Assembly (NCBI GenBank): GCA_030272585.1
Contig: BSYQ01000001.1
Coordinates: 4,464,001 to 4,528,000, forward strand
Length of the DNA: 64,000 bases
Origin: Bryopsis sp. KO-2023
Taxonomy: Eukaryota; Chlorophyta; Ulvophyceae; Bryopsidales; Bryopsidaceae
Direction: 5' to 3'
The notes beneath the pieces were generated by a model, which saw nothing but the letters and a program-made list of their open reading frames with translations, ran no database searches and was not told where the DNA came from. Positions 46,786 to 58,444 of the stretch are shown here, piece by piece. Numbering within the stretch: position 1 is the first letter of the stretch; each line of letters opens with the position of its first letter. The position numbers were made by a program, and so were the translations under genes.

Positions 46786-49269
46786 TCACTTTTTCCCCAA
46801 TCCTAACAGGACGTCCCACAGAATCACTTTCTTGTATGCTCTGAACATGAAAACGTTGCGTCGAGGCGTCGACAGGGGCTGCATCGCATCTTGAATCGAT
46901 TCATTGCCCGGAACACGACCCAAAGCCTCGCCGTATCTCTCAATAGCAGAGGTGTAAAACTGCAAATATCCCTCAAAATCCTCTCCATCCGCCACGAGGT
47001 CTTCCAAATCCTGGATCCCAGAGCATTATTCTCACTCTATATCACTTTTTTTCGTCAAGAGTGAGTGAGACAAGTCGATTCCACAGGAATTTTGTGCAAA
47101 GGAATGTAATATACCTGCAAAAGGGGCCTGGAGGCATCAAGCATCTCCCAGCATCGCTCAGCCACGCCGCTTCTTGGAGATACCTCTGTTTTCTCGCCCA
47201 ATTTCCCAAAGGCTGCCAACAAACGACCATCCACAAAGCCTCCAGCCATGAGTGATATCTTCTTAGCTTCTTCCTTGAGAGCTTCAGCAGATTTGGTGCT
47301 GAGCATTGGATTTTTCGGCGTCACATCCTCTGCTTCACCAGCTTTCAAAGCAGATTCTTTCAACGCATCGATTTCTGATTGATCTCCCTGCGAAAAAAAA
47401 CAGAACAGTAAGAAATCTAGTGATTTTTTCCTCGTTTGCTTGCTTGCTGGTGCATTGGTTTTTCAAACCTAGCGAAACCTTTGACATAACCTTTACCATC
47501 GAGATACTGTCCACATGGTCATGGTATCCTATTGTGGGCATTGTTCGACCTCACCTCCATTGGGAAAGCCTGGCAGTACCATTCAATCGCCTCTTCCAGA
47601 CCAGGGAACAGAATCACATCGTCTCGGGGGTTCCGTGGAGGGACGAAACCATAATGCAACAAGAAATCATCGTTGTTCCTCTCTCCATACGACAACAGAA
47701 TCTAAATCACAAGCACCTCAAAGACATCAATCGACCGGGCCTCATTTGCAGCCACCACAATGAGAACGCAACAATCGGGCTGTGAGAAATGCACCTCTTC
47801 GCCTTTTTGGATATCACGGCAAGCATACACGCAGAGGTCAGTGGCTGTTGATGGAGAGTCAGGAGAGGCCTCGACGTCCCATCTGACATTGTCCATGGCT
47901 TCAGCATTGCCCGACAAGAGCCCATCCGTACAGTCGCCGCCATGATTCATCATGTCCACATACGGAAGAAGCATATGTGCTCCCACACCACCTGCGATTT
48001 GCGAAACACTCAAGGCTCATCCCTTTCTCCAACGGTTTAAAACATCCTCGATACGTAAACTACCCATGAAGCTTATTCAAGACAAGGCAGCCCTCACCCT
48101 TCTTTCCAACCACCCCGAAACACCTGGAGTGCACGATGGACATTGCCCAGTCGTATTCGTCCCTGGAGGCTCCTCCATGAGCATCGGCACTCAATCGTTG
48201 CCAGGAATCCATGACCAGCCAAATGTCGAAGTTCACCTTGTCTTTCAATTCCTGATACTCGATTGCTTGCATGTCTTCCCATTGGAAGGTGGAGAGAATC
48301 CCTGGGACAAGGTCGGGCAGGGATTGTAGATAGGGATACCAAGGGCACTGAAAACCTTCAGACTTCAGACGTAAGAGCTTGCATGCCAGTCTGACGCTCC
48401 AAGGAGCCCCCTGGATGGATGCGTATCACGGAATATTTCAGCACCATATTCTACAACAAGAAAAAAATATTTCTGCGTGTGGTGAACCGTTAATTGATCA
48501 ATCAACATTTCCATTTCTTGTGGGAAGTCAGGAAAAAAAATATATATATATATGTTGCTAAATCAACCTCCGCAGAGCATGGTTCCTATGTCACAGGTGC
48601 ATTTTTTCAGCAGGAGGGAAAATCATGAAACGTTGCTCGAAAACGGCTGCAGCTAGAGAGGAATCAAGCACCTCATAAAACTCCACCCCATCGTCCAAAT
48701 CATCGGTCACATCAACAATGGCCAGCCTCAAGGGAAGCCGAACGACAAGTTCGTCTTTCGCGATGGGTGCCAGCGAGGCCACCCCCCTTTCACCATCTTG
48801 CCCTTCGAAGATACCAATCTTCCCCCCTTCAACACCTATTTACCACAAGGAAAAAGGAAGAAAAAAAACATCAAAGGATTTCTATGCTTCTCTCGGCCTA
48901 GGGAATCACATGGCAAGTTTTGATCTTACCATTGTCCTTCGCCCATGTTAGAAAACTGTCCAGTGTAGATGCTGTGGTTTCCTGCTTCGTTGCACATTGG
49001 CACGATAGATCGAGCCTCAGGGCTTTCTCAAAATGATTAACCTGTGGGCAAGGTAGACCATTTCTTGAACCTTTTCACAAAGGGCACTGGAGAGTGTCAC
49101 TTGGCAACTTCACTGAGCAAACTCTTACCACGGCCACTCTTTGCTCTCGGATGTGGAGCCGACCGCGTGAATGTCCAAATCTCTGAGGGAATTGGCATCT
49201 TGCTTGGGTGGAGTTGTGATGGTGGTGGACACCACAAAGCGAACGAAATGGACAGGAAGTTACTGTCAT
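46786..49269 (-). CDS. SET-domain protein methyltransferase, RuBisCO LSMT-like
   Basis: Eight minus-strand exons: 49129-49269, 48930-49041, 48672-48835, 48098-48410, 47795-47991, 47555-47701, 47115-47387, 46786-47010, all GT-AG and in phase, giving 523 aa. The split SET domain is marked by an opening near GVASLAPIAKDELVVRLPLRL, then APWSVRLACKLLRLKSEG, the NH-containing LLPYVDMMNHGG, and LLSYGERNNDDFLLHYGF, the last two being the signature of plastid RuBisCO large-subunit/histone-lysine-type methyltransferases. The C-terminal 150 residues match the helical substrate-binding domain of this family. It should transfer methyl groups from S-adenosylmethionine to lysines of a non-histone protein. 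The first 45 residues are Ser/Arg/His-rich and could be a plastid transit peptide, but exon 1 rests only on phase and donor quality. Confidence 0.83.
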
Positions 49270-49394
49270 TACGAAGCGTGCCAGAAAATGTGGAGCTCAA
49301 ATCGAACTCCAAAACGTATTGCGCCCGCCACACAGCTCACCCTCAACTAATCGTCATTCAGAAATCCCATTTGTCCCCAACGAAACAAAGAGCG
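49270..49394. promoter_or_regulatory. Divergent promoter, 125 bp: SET gene and SOUL gene
   Basis: Only 125 bases separate the two start codons. Both leaders and both core promoters must fit here or overlap coding sequence. Confidence 0.6.
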
Positions 49395-50326
49395 ATGTGC
49401 TCGTGGTCCGGGGCTGCTAACGACAGGTTCGGAACGCGGCTGCCCACCGGCGCCGCCACGTCTCTCCGTTTTCGATGCTCGAAGTCGCTATCTTTATCGA
49501 GGGTTCGAAGCCAGCGCAAGCCACGGGCGACCTCGGGTCCGCAGTTCCCTCCCTACACAGTGGTGTATGATGGCCCCCAGTATTCGTTGCGCATGTACGA
49601 CCCCTACCCCGTCGTGAGAATGAGCTACCAACGACGTGACGAAGCTTTTCTGGCGTTGGGCACCTATTTCGACGGCAGGAACGAAGGCTCGATTCGTTTC
49701 AAAGAAACGCAGCCAGCGATAATGACCCACGCCCCAGAGGTGTGCATGACGCCTTTCGCCAGATGACGTCTTTCAGCAAGGGGTTGCGTTGAGGCGAGTT
49801 GAAATGATACGTGCAAGTGTTTCCACAGGGCACGAAAACAATGGAGCTTTTCGTTGGGGATTCGAAAGATGGCAAAGGGTCGTCGAAACCCCCCTTGCCG
49901 GGACATCCAGAACTATATTTGGCTGCGGGTGGTGGGGAACTGGTTGCTGTGCAGCAGTTCGAAGGCAACATAACACCACCAGAAGCTCAAGCAGTCAGAC
50001 AAAAATTGATTAGTGCTCTTCAAAAAGGTGAAACTCATTGGCTGAAGTTCAATTCAAGATTTCTCTGGATAAGCTCCATTGTGTTTAGATGCTTCGATGG
50101 TCGGTCACCATATTTTAGGAGCAACAGATCGCACTCTGGATGGTTTGGATTTTGCAAATTCTCATATTCAATGCCTGAACATTTTTTTTTATTATCTTTT
50201 TTTCAATCCACAGATGGAGTGCAGCTTGCGGAAAATGAAGAAAATGGAGGTTTTCGGGTGGCGCAATACGGTGCCCTCTTCTCCCTCGGCCGACTAAACG
50301 AACTCATGTTGAAAGTGAAATTGTAA
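49395..50326 (+). CDS. SOUL heme-binding family protein, probably plastid
   Basis: Three exons, 49395-49739, 49829-50027 and 50214-50326, giving 218 aa. The SOUL fold begins at about residue 50 with YTVVYDGPQYSLRMYDPYPVVRM and continues through ALGTYFDGRNEGSIRF, TKTMELFVGD and the closing NEENGGFRVAQYGALFSLGRLNE. SOUL/HBP proteins bind tetrapyrroles such as heme and are thought to buffer or carry them; plant members occur in plastids and cytosol. The first 45 residues are Ser/Arg-rich without acids, consistent with a transit peptide. Start codon 49395 is the first ATG in the frame downstream of the divergent promoter that gives this N-terminus. The region between SOUL and SOD genes, which converge, is only 166 bp. 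Confidence 0.87.
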
Positions 50327-50492
50327 AACAAGCAGGCATCCATGGATGATTCTCTTCCAACTAGTTTTTCTTTGGTGATTCATTTTTTTTACACTTCGGT
50401 TAATCTACATGACCTGCCTGCCATCGACTGGGAAAAAACTGAGACAGGGGAAACCTGATCCCTCAAAATCAGTCCTGGGACTCGTCAAGCGA

Positions 50493-51275
50493 TCAGACTG
50501 AAAACTTCCCTTGCTTGGCCTCTTCGTAGTTCACCGTGACCTGCTCCCAATTCACAACGTTCCAAAAGGCAGCGATGTACTCGGGCCTCCTGTTCTGATA
50601 CTTCAAGTAATAAGCGTGCTCCCAAACGTCCAAACCCAAAACAGGAATGCAAGGCGTTTCCGCGCACCCCATCAGGGGGTTGTCCTGGTTTGCCGTCGAA
50701 GTCACCACCAGAGAGCCGTCTTCCTTGCACCCCAGCCACGCCCATCCGGATCCAAAACGACCAGCCGCAGCGGCGTTGAACTGCGCTTGCATTTCATCGA
50801 CCGACCCGAACGCGGAATCGATCGCAGCCTTCAGATCGCCGCTGGCTCCGTTCGTGTTCGACGGCGACGTCATCACCTTCCAGAAGAAAGAGTGATTCAG
50901 ATGCCCTCCTCCGTTGTTACGGATCTTCGTGGCCAGGTCGGCAGGTATCTTGTCAGTTCCGACAGCTTTGTTCAGGGACACGAGGTCCAAATCCTTCAAA
51001 GCGGGGACGGATTCCAGGGCTCCGTTCACGTTGTTGATATACGCTTGGTGGTGTTTGGTGTGGTGGATGTTCATGGTGGTCGCGTCGATATGAGGCTCCA
51101 GAGCGTCATATCCGTAGCTCAGGTCGGGAAGGGAGTACGCCATTGCGAGAGTAGGTAACCGTGGAAGAGACGAAAACACACAAGAGCTTGAACCCACGAA
51201 AACAAATCTCAACAATGCCGGAGTGTTAAGAAAAGTTGATAACGATGACGCTGGCGATGTCAGTAGTGACGCCAA
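50493..51275 (-). CDS. sodA: Mn-type superoxide dismutase, intronless, bacterial-like
   Basis: A single exon of 260 codons. The SOD starts at [20 protein letters not shown] (about residue 45); the first 44 residues are Ser/Leu-rich and fit an organelle-targeting peptide. Metal ligands are visible in [24 protein letters not shown] and [10 protein letters not shown]. The glutamine in [10 protein letters not shown] together with GGH before NHSFFW is the Mn-type arrangement, rather than the Fe-type one. [13 protein letters not shown] and [21 protein letters not shown] read like bacterial or cyanobacterial SodA, more than like mitochondrial MnSOD. The enzyme converts superoxide to hydrogen peroxide and oxygen. 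A short insertion with two cysteines, GCAETPC, precedes the IPVLGLD motif. The second ATG at 51143 would give a 216-aa form without the leader. Confidence 0.92.
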   Translation of the reverse strand: MASLLTSPASSLSTFLNTPALLRFVFVGSSSCVFSSLPRLPTLAMAYSLPDLSYGYDALEPHIDATTMNIHHTKHHQAYINNVNGALESVPALKDLDLVSLNKAVGTDKIPADLATKIRNNGGGHLNHSFFWKVMTSPSNTNGASGDLKAAIDSAFGSVDEMQAQFNAAAAGRFGSGWAWLGCKEDGSLVVTSTANQDNPLMGCAETPCIPVLGLDVWEHAYYLKYQNRRPEYIAAFWNVVNWEQVTVNYEEAKQGKFSV

Positions 51276-51368
51276 CGTGTGAGAGAGATGTGAGTAGTTT
51301 CTGGCGTTGGTGTCTTACAAAACAAAACGTGACATTTCACCTCTCCTTGCATCTGGTGGCCCGCGACA
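51276..51368. promoter_or_regulatory. Divergent promoter, 93 bp: SOD and EXO5
   Basis: The SOD and EXO5 start codons are 93 bp apart on opposite strands (225 bp if the shorter SOD form is used). Confidence 0.6.
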
Positions 51369-52856
51369 ATGTCGGAAAGTTCGTTGGACGACGACCTCCT
51401 CATTGCAGCGACTATCGCTGCCGAGGAGGAACACGACAGACGGCTTTGCGAGCAGGGAACTTCGAATTCCCCTGCCACAAGGGTCGGTGGAAGACGTGGA
51501 GGAGATTCCACCGCGCTCCATAACCATTCTGATTCACCTTCCCGGAATGAGTACCACGAGCAGGTGAAAAATTTAAAGAAGAAATCCTTAAGCGTTGGAT
51601 TTTCCAGCAACACTACCTCGCTGGTTTTGTGAGTGTGTGAACAGCCTGAGGAAAACACTGAGAGGACAGTCCTTCTCACTCTTTACACCAGCACTGCTGG
51701 TGCTGGATTGGCTTTCCAGGGGCATGGGAGTGCGGTTCTCTCTCCCAAAGGCCCCCCAAGAGAAGAATCACCTCAGAAAGAAGCACAATCACCAAATGCC
51801 CTGGGTGCGTCCAGCGCATCGAGGTCAATGGTAGCGTCCAGAGATCTTGATCAGTGCGATGGCTTGCGCAGCCTGGGCATCCAAGGGGCTTCAGAGAATT
51901 CCCAGGCAGCCATCACAACTTCAGCCATCCCTTCGCAGGACAATTCTCAAATACCCCCAATCGAGGAAGCTTATTCTGCCCAAAATCGAGTGCATCTTTT
52001 TCGCCCACATGGAGTGTTTGTCACGGATTTCACTTCCAGCGAATGGTGCCAGGTTCAGACGGCCTTCAAGCTGCACCAGCCAGAAAGGGCAAGCAAATCT
52101 GCCAAAATGAGACTGGGGTCGAAGAGGCATGAAGAGCTGGAAACTCAAATCCACGTGAAAATACCTGTCGCAGTTTCCTCGAGGGAAGACGAAGTGGGTC
52201 TGCGTGTTTTCAACTCGATATTCTGTATCATGGAGATCCTTGATAAGGGATTGACCAGGGAGCTGCCCGTGTTCGGCACATGTCGGGGTGTCTGGTTTAG
52301 AGGGGTTGTGGATGAGCTGAGGTTGTGCAAGGAATCCAACACCCTGCAAGTGATAGAATTGAAGACCAGAGGATCGAAGAGACCTCCGTCACAGGCACAA
52401 ATGAAAACAGCAAAGCTGCAAGTCATGCTGTACAGGAGGCTGCTCGAAGGCCTGGGGGAATCTTGCCGATCGCCCATGAGGGAGCAGTTCATGGACATGC
52501 TGGGGCTGGATCCGAAGCGAAGACTGGCCGATGTGGTGACCATGAGCATGAGCTCTTGTGGGTTCCAGAATGTAGAGACTTTGGAGGGGGCCTTAGGTGT
52601 GTTGGCTGAAATTTGTGACACTTTGCCTGCCTTCAGCCAGACTTGCCGAGTTGTGTACGAGTCTCAGGACGACAAGTCGGTGGTTGCCGAAGAAGCGGTG
52701 CAGTTTGATCCAGAGTGGCTGGACGAGAGAGTGGATGATAATTTGCAGTTTTGGTGTGGTGCGTCCGAGCCGTGTGGTGTGCCGAGTGTGGAGGCATGGA
52801 AATGCAGGTTCTGTGATTTCAACCAGATATGCAAGAGAAAACCCCAGTTGCAATGA
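51369..52856 (+). CDS. EXO5: Exonuclease V, iron-sulfur PD-(D/E)xK nuclease
   Basis: Two exons, 51369-51563 and 51645-52856, giving 468 aa. Residues 1-170 are poorly conserved and Ser/Gln-rich. The nuclease core starts at about 190 with VTDFTSSEWCQVQTAF, followed by KRHEELETQIHV. Catalytic residues are D288 in RGVVDELR and E303/K305 in VIELKTR. The iron-sulfur cysteines are C200 in SSEWC and C452, C455 and C461 in CRFCDFNQIC. Exo5 degrades single-stranded DNA, loads at ends and slides; it acts in mitochondrial DNA maintenance in yeast and nuclear interstrand crosslink repair in humans. Which compartment applies here cannot be told. The exon 1 sequence is rich in acidic residues and is joined in phase 0 at an AG acceptor before PEENTER. 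Confidence 0.92.
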
Positions 52857-53401
52857 CGTGTTCCGGTTTCACACTCGAATTGGAACGGAGCAAGCTTTCT
52901 CCGCCTCAACGCCTCTTGACGTGACAGCCACAGCAACGCACCGTCCGTCGTCTTGGATTCGTTTCGTTTTGTCGGGCATCAGCTTTTTAAAAAAAACATG
53001 GGGGCTTCGAACCGACGATGCGTCTGCCGTGCTTCGCTTAATGAGGTGCCCAGCCACATGAAGTCTGACGAACTGGTGTCGACTAGGAATTCGTTTCGCG
53101 AGGAAGTTGCGATTTGGGTCTGATTGGTGTTGCGGTGGTCGCGTTAATCGCGGGAAGGCGTCTGTTGCGACCAAGGAGGTTTTTGAGTTTCTGCTATACA
53201 CGGGGAGTACGGTTCGTGCCGTGCCAACGAAGAACAGGAGAGTGGAAATAGCGAAAGAGAGAGAGAGAGTTAAACCAGGGGGTGTCGTGGAGCGCTCGTT
53301 TTTGAGTGCACCCTGTCCTCTTCTGCCGGCGAGGCGCTGTTTGGGAGGCGGAGGCTTTATCAGTCAGTGTCCCTCTTTTTTTTTTTTGGGACGCGCTGCC
53401 C
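52857..53401. other. Intergenic, EXO5 3' side and SEC promoter
   Basis: No exon seen. An AGAG tract lies near 53258-53268 and a T run at 53379-53389, just before the SEC start. Confidence 0.55.
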
Positions 53402-56400
53402 ATGTCGGGATTCGGGGTGGACCAGAACCAAGTCTTGGGGCTTGGTAATCCCCTATTCTACCCTGCCCAGTCTCAACACTTGGGACTGGTCGAGGCTTCG
53501 AACGTTCGGAATCAGGTTCAAGGGGTCTCTCTTCAGCCTTCTGGACCGTTTCGCATCGCTGCGCCAAGGATGAGCGGTACCGTGGCGTTGCAAGCGAATG
53601 GAGCAAGCGAGAGTCACGTGGGTGGTGTTCTTGCCGGGTCTGGAGTCCAACGGGTCGTACCCCACAATCCGCTCATGTCGGGCGTTGTGGATGTGGCGTT
53701 GGCATCGGTTCCGCAACAAAACCAGCTGGGACGAGTGCAACAGAGTCCCGTGGCGCGTAAGTTGATTTCCCGAAGGAGTGAGAGGGGGGTCTCGCTCTCC
53801 ATCATGACGTTGTGGACGCTGGCATCAATGGTCTGCCTGTGCGAGGACCCTCCCTTCCCCACAATTCCACCGAAAGTGCATCGTTTTTGCACGAAAAGTT
53901 TGTTCTTTCTGGAGCGAAGAAGCGAACGTCTCTGGAGTAACTGTTTTTTTTTTGTTTCCGTGTCATGCAGAGCAATTCGATATGCTGAACACTTCAAACC
54001 CTGGCGTGTGGGCGATGGGGAATTCTGGGTCGTTGAGTGGTGTAAATCTTGGGACGAGCTCCCACTCGGATGGCATTCCGTTGACGTCTGCGCCTTCGAT
54101 TGCTGGAGTTGGCCAAATGCCTGCCCAAAACGTTTTGGTGTCTGATGCAGAAGGGCTTCTCCGTCAGGCCCACGAAGCCTACAGGATAGGAAACTATCAA
54201 GAAGCCCTTCGACTTTGCCAACCAGTGAGTCTCAAGCTCCTCAAAACTGGTGAAGAAAACACCCAGTGGACACCACTTGGGCAATGCAGTTTGTTTCTTG
54301 TTTGTGTCTGACTGCTGTCTCCCCCTAGTTGCTCTGCAAAACTTCATGCTTTTTAAACCCTTTTTGTTTTTGATTTTTCGAATTGCATTGCTTGGAGGTT
54401 TCCAGAAATGTGGGACCAGGACTCAAACACAACCGAGCAACCTCTGTCATAATTAAATCTGAGTCCCCCCCCCAAATAAAAAAAAACAAACCAAAACCTG
54501 ACATAATTTTTGATTGGTTCACCCTCCAGGCTTACACTGCGAATCCCGATCGAACGGATGTCTTGCTGCTGGTGGGGGCGGTTTATTATCAGCTGAAGAA
54601 TTATGAACAGTGCATTGCCTTCAATGACAGATGCATCCTTCTGGACCCAACCATGGCTGAAGCCCACGCAAACCTTGCTAACGCACTCCAACAAATGGGA
54701 AACTACGACATGGCCATTATATATTATCAGGTACAGGGTTTGCATCTCTTCTACAGCATGGATTTTCAGGAGGGTGCTTTTTTTTTGTTGGAAGTCTAGG
54801 TAGCCCACAAGATTTGGATGATTTAGATATGGTGCCCACATTGGACTTGAGAAGAAACACGCACTCGAATGATGATACGCCTGGATTTGTTTTTTGAGTT
54901 CTGAAACAAAACTCAGCACCCTTTCTGTGGGTGATTGTAAAGAGGGCCTTGCAGGAATGTTGGAATTGAAAAGCAAGATTTGGATGATTTAGATATGGTG
55001 CCCACATTGATCTTGAGAAGAAACACGCACTCGAATGATGATACGCCTGGATCTGTTTTTTGAGTTCTGAAACAAAACTCAGCACCCTTTCTGTGGGTGA
55101 TTGTAAAGAGGGCCTTGCAGGAATGTTGGAATTGAAAAGTGTGTTGGTGTTCCATCCAACAGAGTGCAATTCGGCTGAAGCCTGGCTTCACGGATGCGTA
55201 CAACAACATGGCGAGTGCGCTAGTCCAGAAAGGGCTGATACCCCAAGCTATGGAGTGCTACATGACAGCGCTCAGACTGGACCCATCCCTGGTGAGTTGG
55301 GGGAACGAAAAAAAGTAGACGAAGAATTATCAGAGAGGAGTCCTTCAGGTGTTCATCTTTGTCATGCCGTTGGTCAGCTGTTTTGATTTCTTTTTCTCTG
55401 GAAAATGGTTGTTGAAAGGGGGGGCAGAGGTGAGGGCAGGCCACCTCTTTTGAACGTTTTTTTTGTTGGTGTATATTTTTACGAATTTAATGTTTTTTTT
55501 CTTGTCTTTCTTTACGCCAGGTGGATGTCCATAACAATTTGGGGGATCTGTGGAAAGCACAAAATCAGCTGGGAACGGCTGGACGCAATCATGCTCAGAG
55601 GTGCTACCAAGAAGCACTCCGAATAGATAGGATGTATGCTCCGGCATGGAGGGGACTGGGGGACTTGTTCCGGGAAATGAACAATCACTCGCAGGCGGTC
55701 ATAAGCTACGAACAGGCGATCAGAATCAAACCTAATTATGCGGATGCATACACCGGCATGGGGGTCTCCCTGAAGGAGCTGAAAAGAAAAGAAGAAGCGG
55801 CCAGCTGCTTTGAGACGGTGGTGGAACTTCGACCTGGGTGTGCGTTGTCTCTGGGCAATCTTGCTGGTAAGCAAATTATCTACGCGGTCTGGGTGTGGGT
55901 TGTTTCTTTTCTGTGGGGTAGTTGGATTTCTGACGGGAGAAAAGTAGAGAGTTTCTCTCATTTTAAATGCACCTCTAAAATAAAATGTGTGTGTGTAACT
56001 TTTAAACAAATTGAAAAGTTGCTCAAGAAAACCAAGAGAGTTATTGTTTTGACGGTTTTTGAATTTGTGTTCCAACATAGGAATGTACTATGACCAAGGA
56101 AAATTGCCTTTGGCAATTCAAACCTACAACCAAGCGATTCAGCTGGAGCCTAACTTTCCGGAGGCTTTCAACAATCTGGGAAATGCACTTCGAGAGGCCG
56201 GAAGGATCGATGAAGCGGTGCAATGCTACACCACATGCATCCAGCTTCAGTACCAAAGACCCCAAATCACGGGGCCTTGGCGAGCAAATCCCCAAGCAGC
56301 TGCGACCCAGCAAGCCCAGCGCTTGGCTGTGGCTTACAACAATCTGGGAGGTGAGCACTTCATGCTCCAACATTTTTTTTCTAGTGATTAACAAACTGTT

Positions 56401-58444
56401 AAACAGTGAGGGACTTTTCGAGCACAAGACGATTCGTGCATTTAATTTTTTTTCTCACTGTTTAGTTTTCTTTCTGAACAGCAGTCGGTTTCGGAAATAA
56501 AATGCAAGAAAATCTTGTCAAACATCTGTTTTGATATTCATTTGGTGCTGCTGTCTTGATCAGGGATCCTTAAGATGCAAGGAAGGACTGCAGAAGCCAT
56601 TTCTTGTTACGAGCACATCGCCATGCTCCAGCCTGAATCCCCCGAAGCTCATGCCAACCTGGCATCGGCTTACAAGGATGTTGCCCGTCACGATGTAGCA
56701 GTCACATCATACAAACGGGCCTTGACTTTGCGCGTAGACTTCCCAGAGGCGTTCGCTAACTTGGTCCACAGCTTGCAGTGCATTTGCGACTGGCAGGAGC
56801 GCGATGCCCTGTTCATGAGATTGGAGCAGGAAGTCAGAAGGGATTTGGCTGGCGGGCGATTACCACCGGTGCAACCGTTCCATGCGATGGCGTATCCGTT
56901 CGAAGCCTCGCTCGCCCTCGAAATCAGCAAGAAGTATGCAGAACACTGTGCCTTGACGGCTTCCCGCCTGGGTTGTCCCCAGCTCGCTCATCCACCCGCC
57001 AAGCCCCTCGAATCCGGTCAACGTTTGCGGGTCGCCTACGTCAGCAGCGACTTTGGAAACCATCCTCTGTCGCATTTGATGGCTTCCGTTTTTGGATTGC
57101 ACAACCGCAGCAAGGTGGAGGTCTTCTGTTACGCTCTCACCGCCAGCGACGGCTCCGAATGGCGTCAGAAGATCGAGAACGAGGCGGAGCATTTCCTGGA
57201 CGTCGCATCTTGGAATGCAGTCGACATTGCTGGCAAGATTTCCGCAGATGGCATCCACATCGCGATCAATCTCAACGGATACACGAAGGGAGCCCGGAAT
57301 GAGATCTTTGCCTTGCATCCTGCACCAGTGCAGGCATCCTACATGGGTTTCCCAGCCACGACGGGAGCCAGTTTCTTGCCTTATTTGATCACCGACCCGA
57401 TTGTTGCACCCAAAGAGCACAGGCACTGCTACTTGGAGAGCCTTGCGCTGATGCCCAACTGCTACTTTGTCAACGACTACAAGCGTCAACACCAAGATGT
57501 CATCCATGAGGTGCAGAAAAAAACTACCTTTCTCACCTTTCCGTCCAATCTGTTCAAAGAAGCCAATTCTTTTTTGTGTAACGTGTGTGTGTGTGTGGAA
57601 TTGAGTTTTCCAAAAAAGAATGTCAGACATCAACACCCCTCCAAGCCGAGCACCACGATCGTGTGTGTGTGTGTGTGTGTGTGTTTGAGTGTTTGAAAGG
57701 GGAAATCTACGAACTAATGCCACGTTTTAGGAACAAAAACTGTTAAGAGGAAAAAAAGCACTTCTTGTCCGCCTGCTGATGGGTTTCGATGCATTTCGTC
57801 AGGTTAACCTCCCAACACGGTCGGACTTCAACCTTCCAGAAGACAAAATTATTTATTCTTGCTCCAACCAGCTGTACAAATACGACCCAGAGACCTTCGA
57901 CACCTGGTGCAACATCCTGCATCGCGTCCCCAACTCCGTGTTGTGGCTGCTACGATTCCCACCTTACGGAGAGAGCAAAATTCGTCAAAGGGCAGTCGCA
58001 CACGGCATCGACAGCGCCAGAATCATTTTCACAGACGTGGTGCAGAAAGACTTGCATATCAAGAGGTCAGGCTTGGCGGATGTGTTCCTGGATACCCCTC
58101 TGTGTAATGCTCACACCACCGGATGTGACGTCCTCTGGGGGGGTTGCCCGATGATCACGTTGCCCCTGGAACGAATGGCATCGAGGGTGGCTGCCAGTTT
58201 GTGTTTCGCCACAGGCATGGGGCACGAAATGGTTGTGAGTTCGCATAAAGAATACGAAGAGAAGGCGGTGGTGCTGGGTTTGAATCACGAAAAGAGACAT
58301 CAATTGAGGGTGGAGTTGAAGCACCGGCGGCATTCCTGTCCTTTGTTCGATACGGACAAATGGGTGGGCGATTTGGAAAAGGTGTTCGAGAAAATGTGGG
58401 CGTTTCATTGCGATGGAAAGGGCCCTCGTACGTTCAGCGTGTAG
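53402..58444 (+). CDS. SEC: O-GlcNAc transferase, SECRET AGENT type
   Basis: Eight exons: 53402-53756, 53971-54224, 54530-54730, 55163-55291, 55521-55866, 56081-56350, 56564-57510, 57803-58444. All junctions are in phase; the product is 1047 aa. The first 170 residues are low-complexity Gly/Ser/Gln/Val. About twelve TPR repeats run from about 180 to 590 (for example AHANLANALQQMGNYDMAI and GFTDAYNNMASALVQKGLI). The two GT-B lobes of the catalytic domain follow. Catalytic-region residues are present: DFGNHPLSHLM with H685, NQLYK with K860, and RSGLADVFLDTPLCNAHTTG. The TPR insert RIDRMYAPAWRGLGDL is typical of plant SEC, distinguishing it from the fucosyltransferase SPINDLY. SEC attaches O-GlcNAc to nuclear and cytosolic proteins. 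The N-terminal extension before the TPRs is longer than I expect for the family. Confidence 0.93.
54808..55139. repeat. 166-bp tandem duplication in SEC intron 3
   Basis: Copy 1 is 54808-54973, copy 2 is 54974-55139. They differ at about three positions (for example GGAC versus GATC). The duplication lies entirely within the intron (54731-55162), and its right end is only 23 bp from the next exon. Confidence 0.9.
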
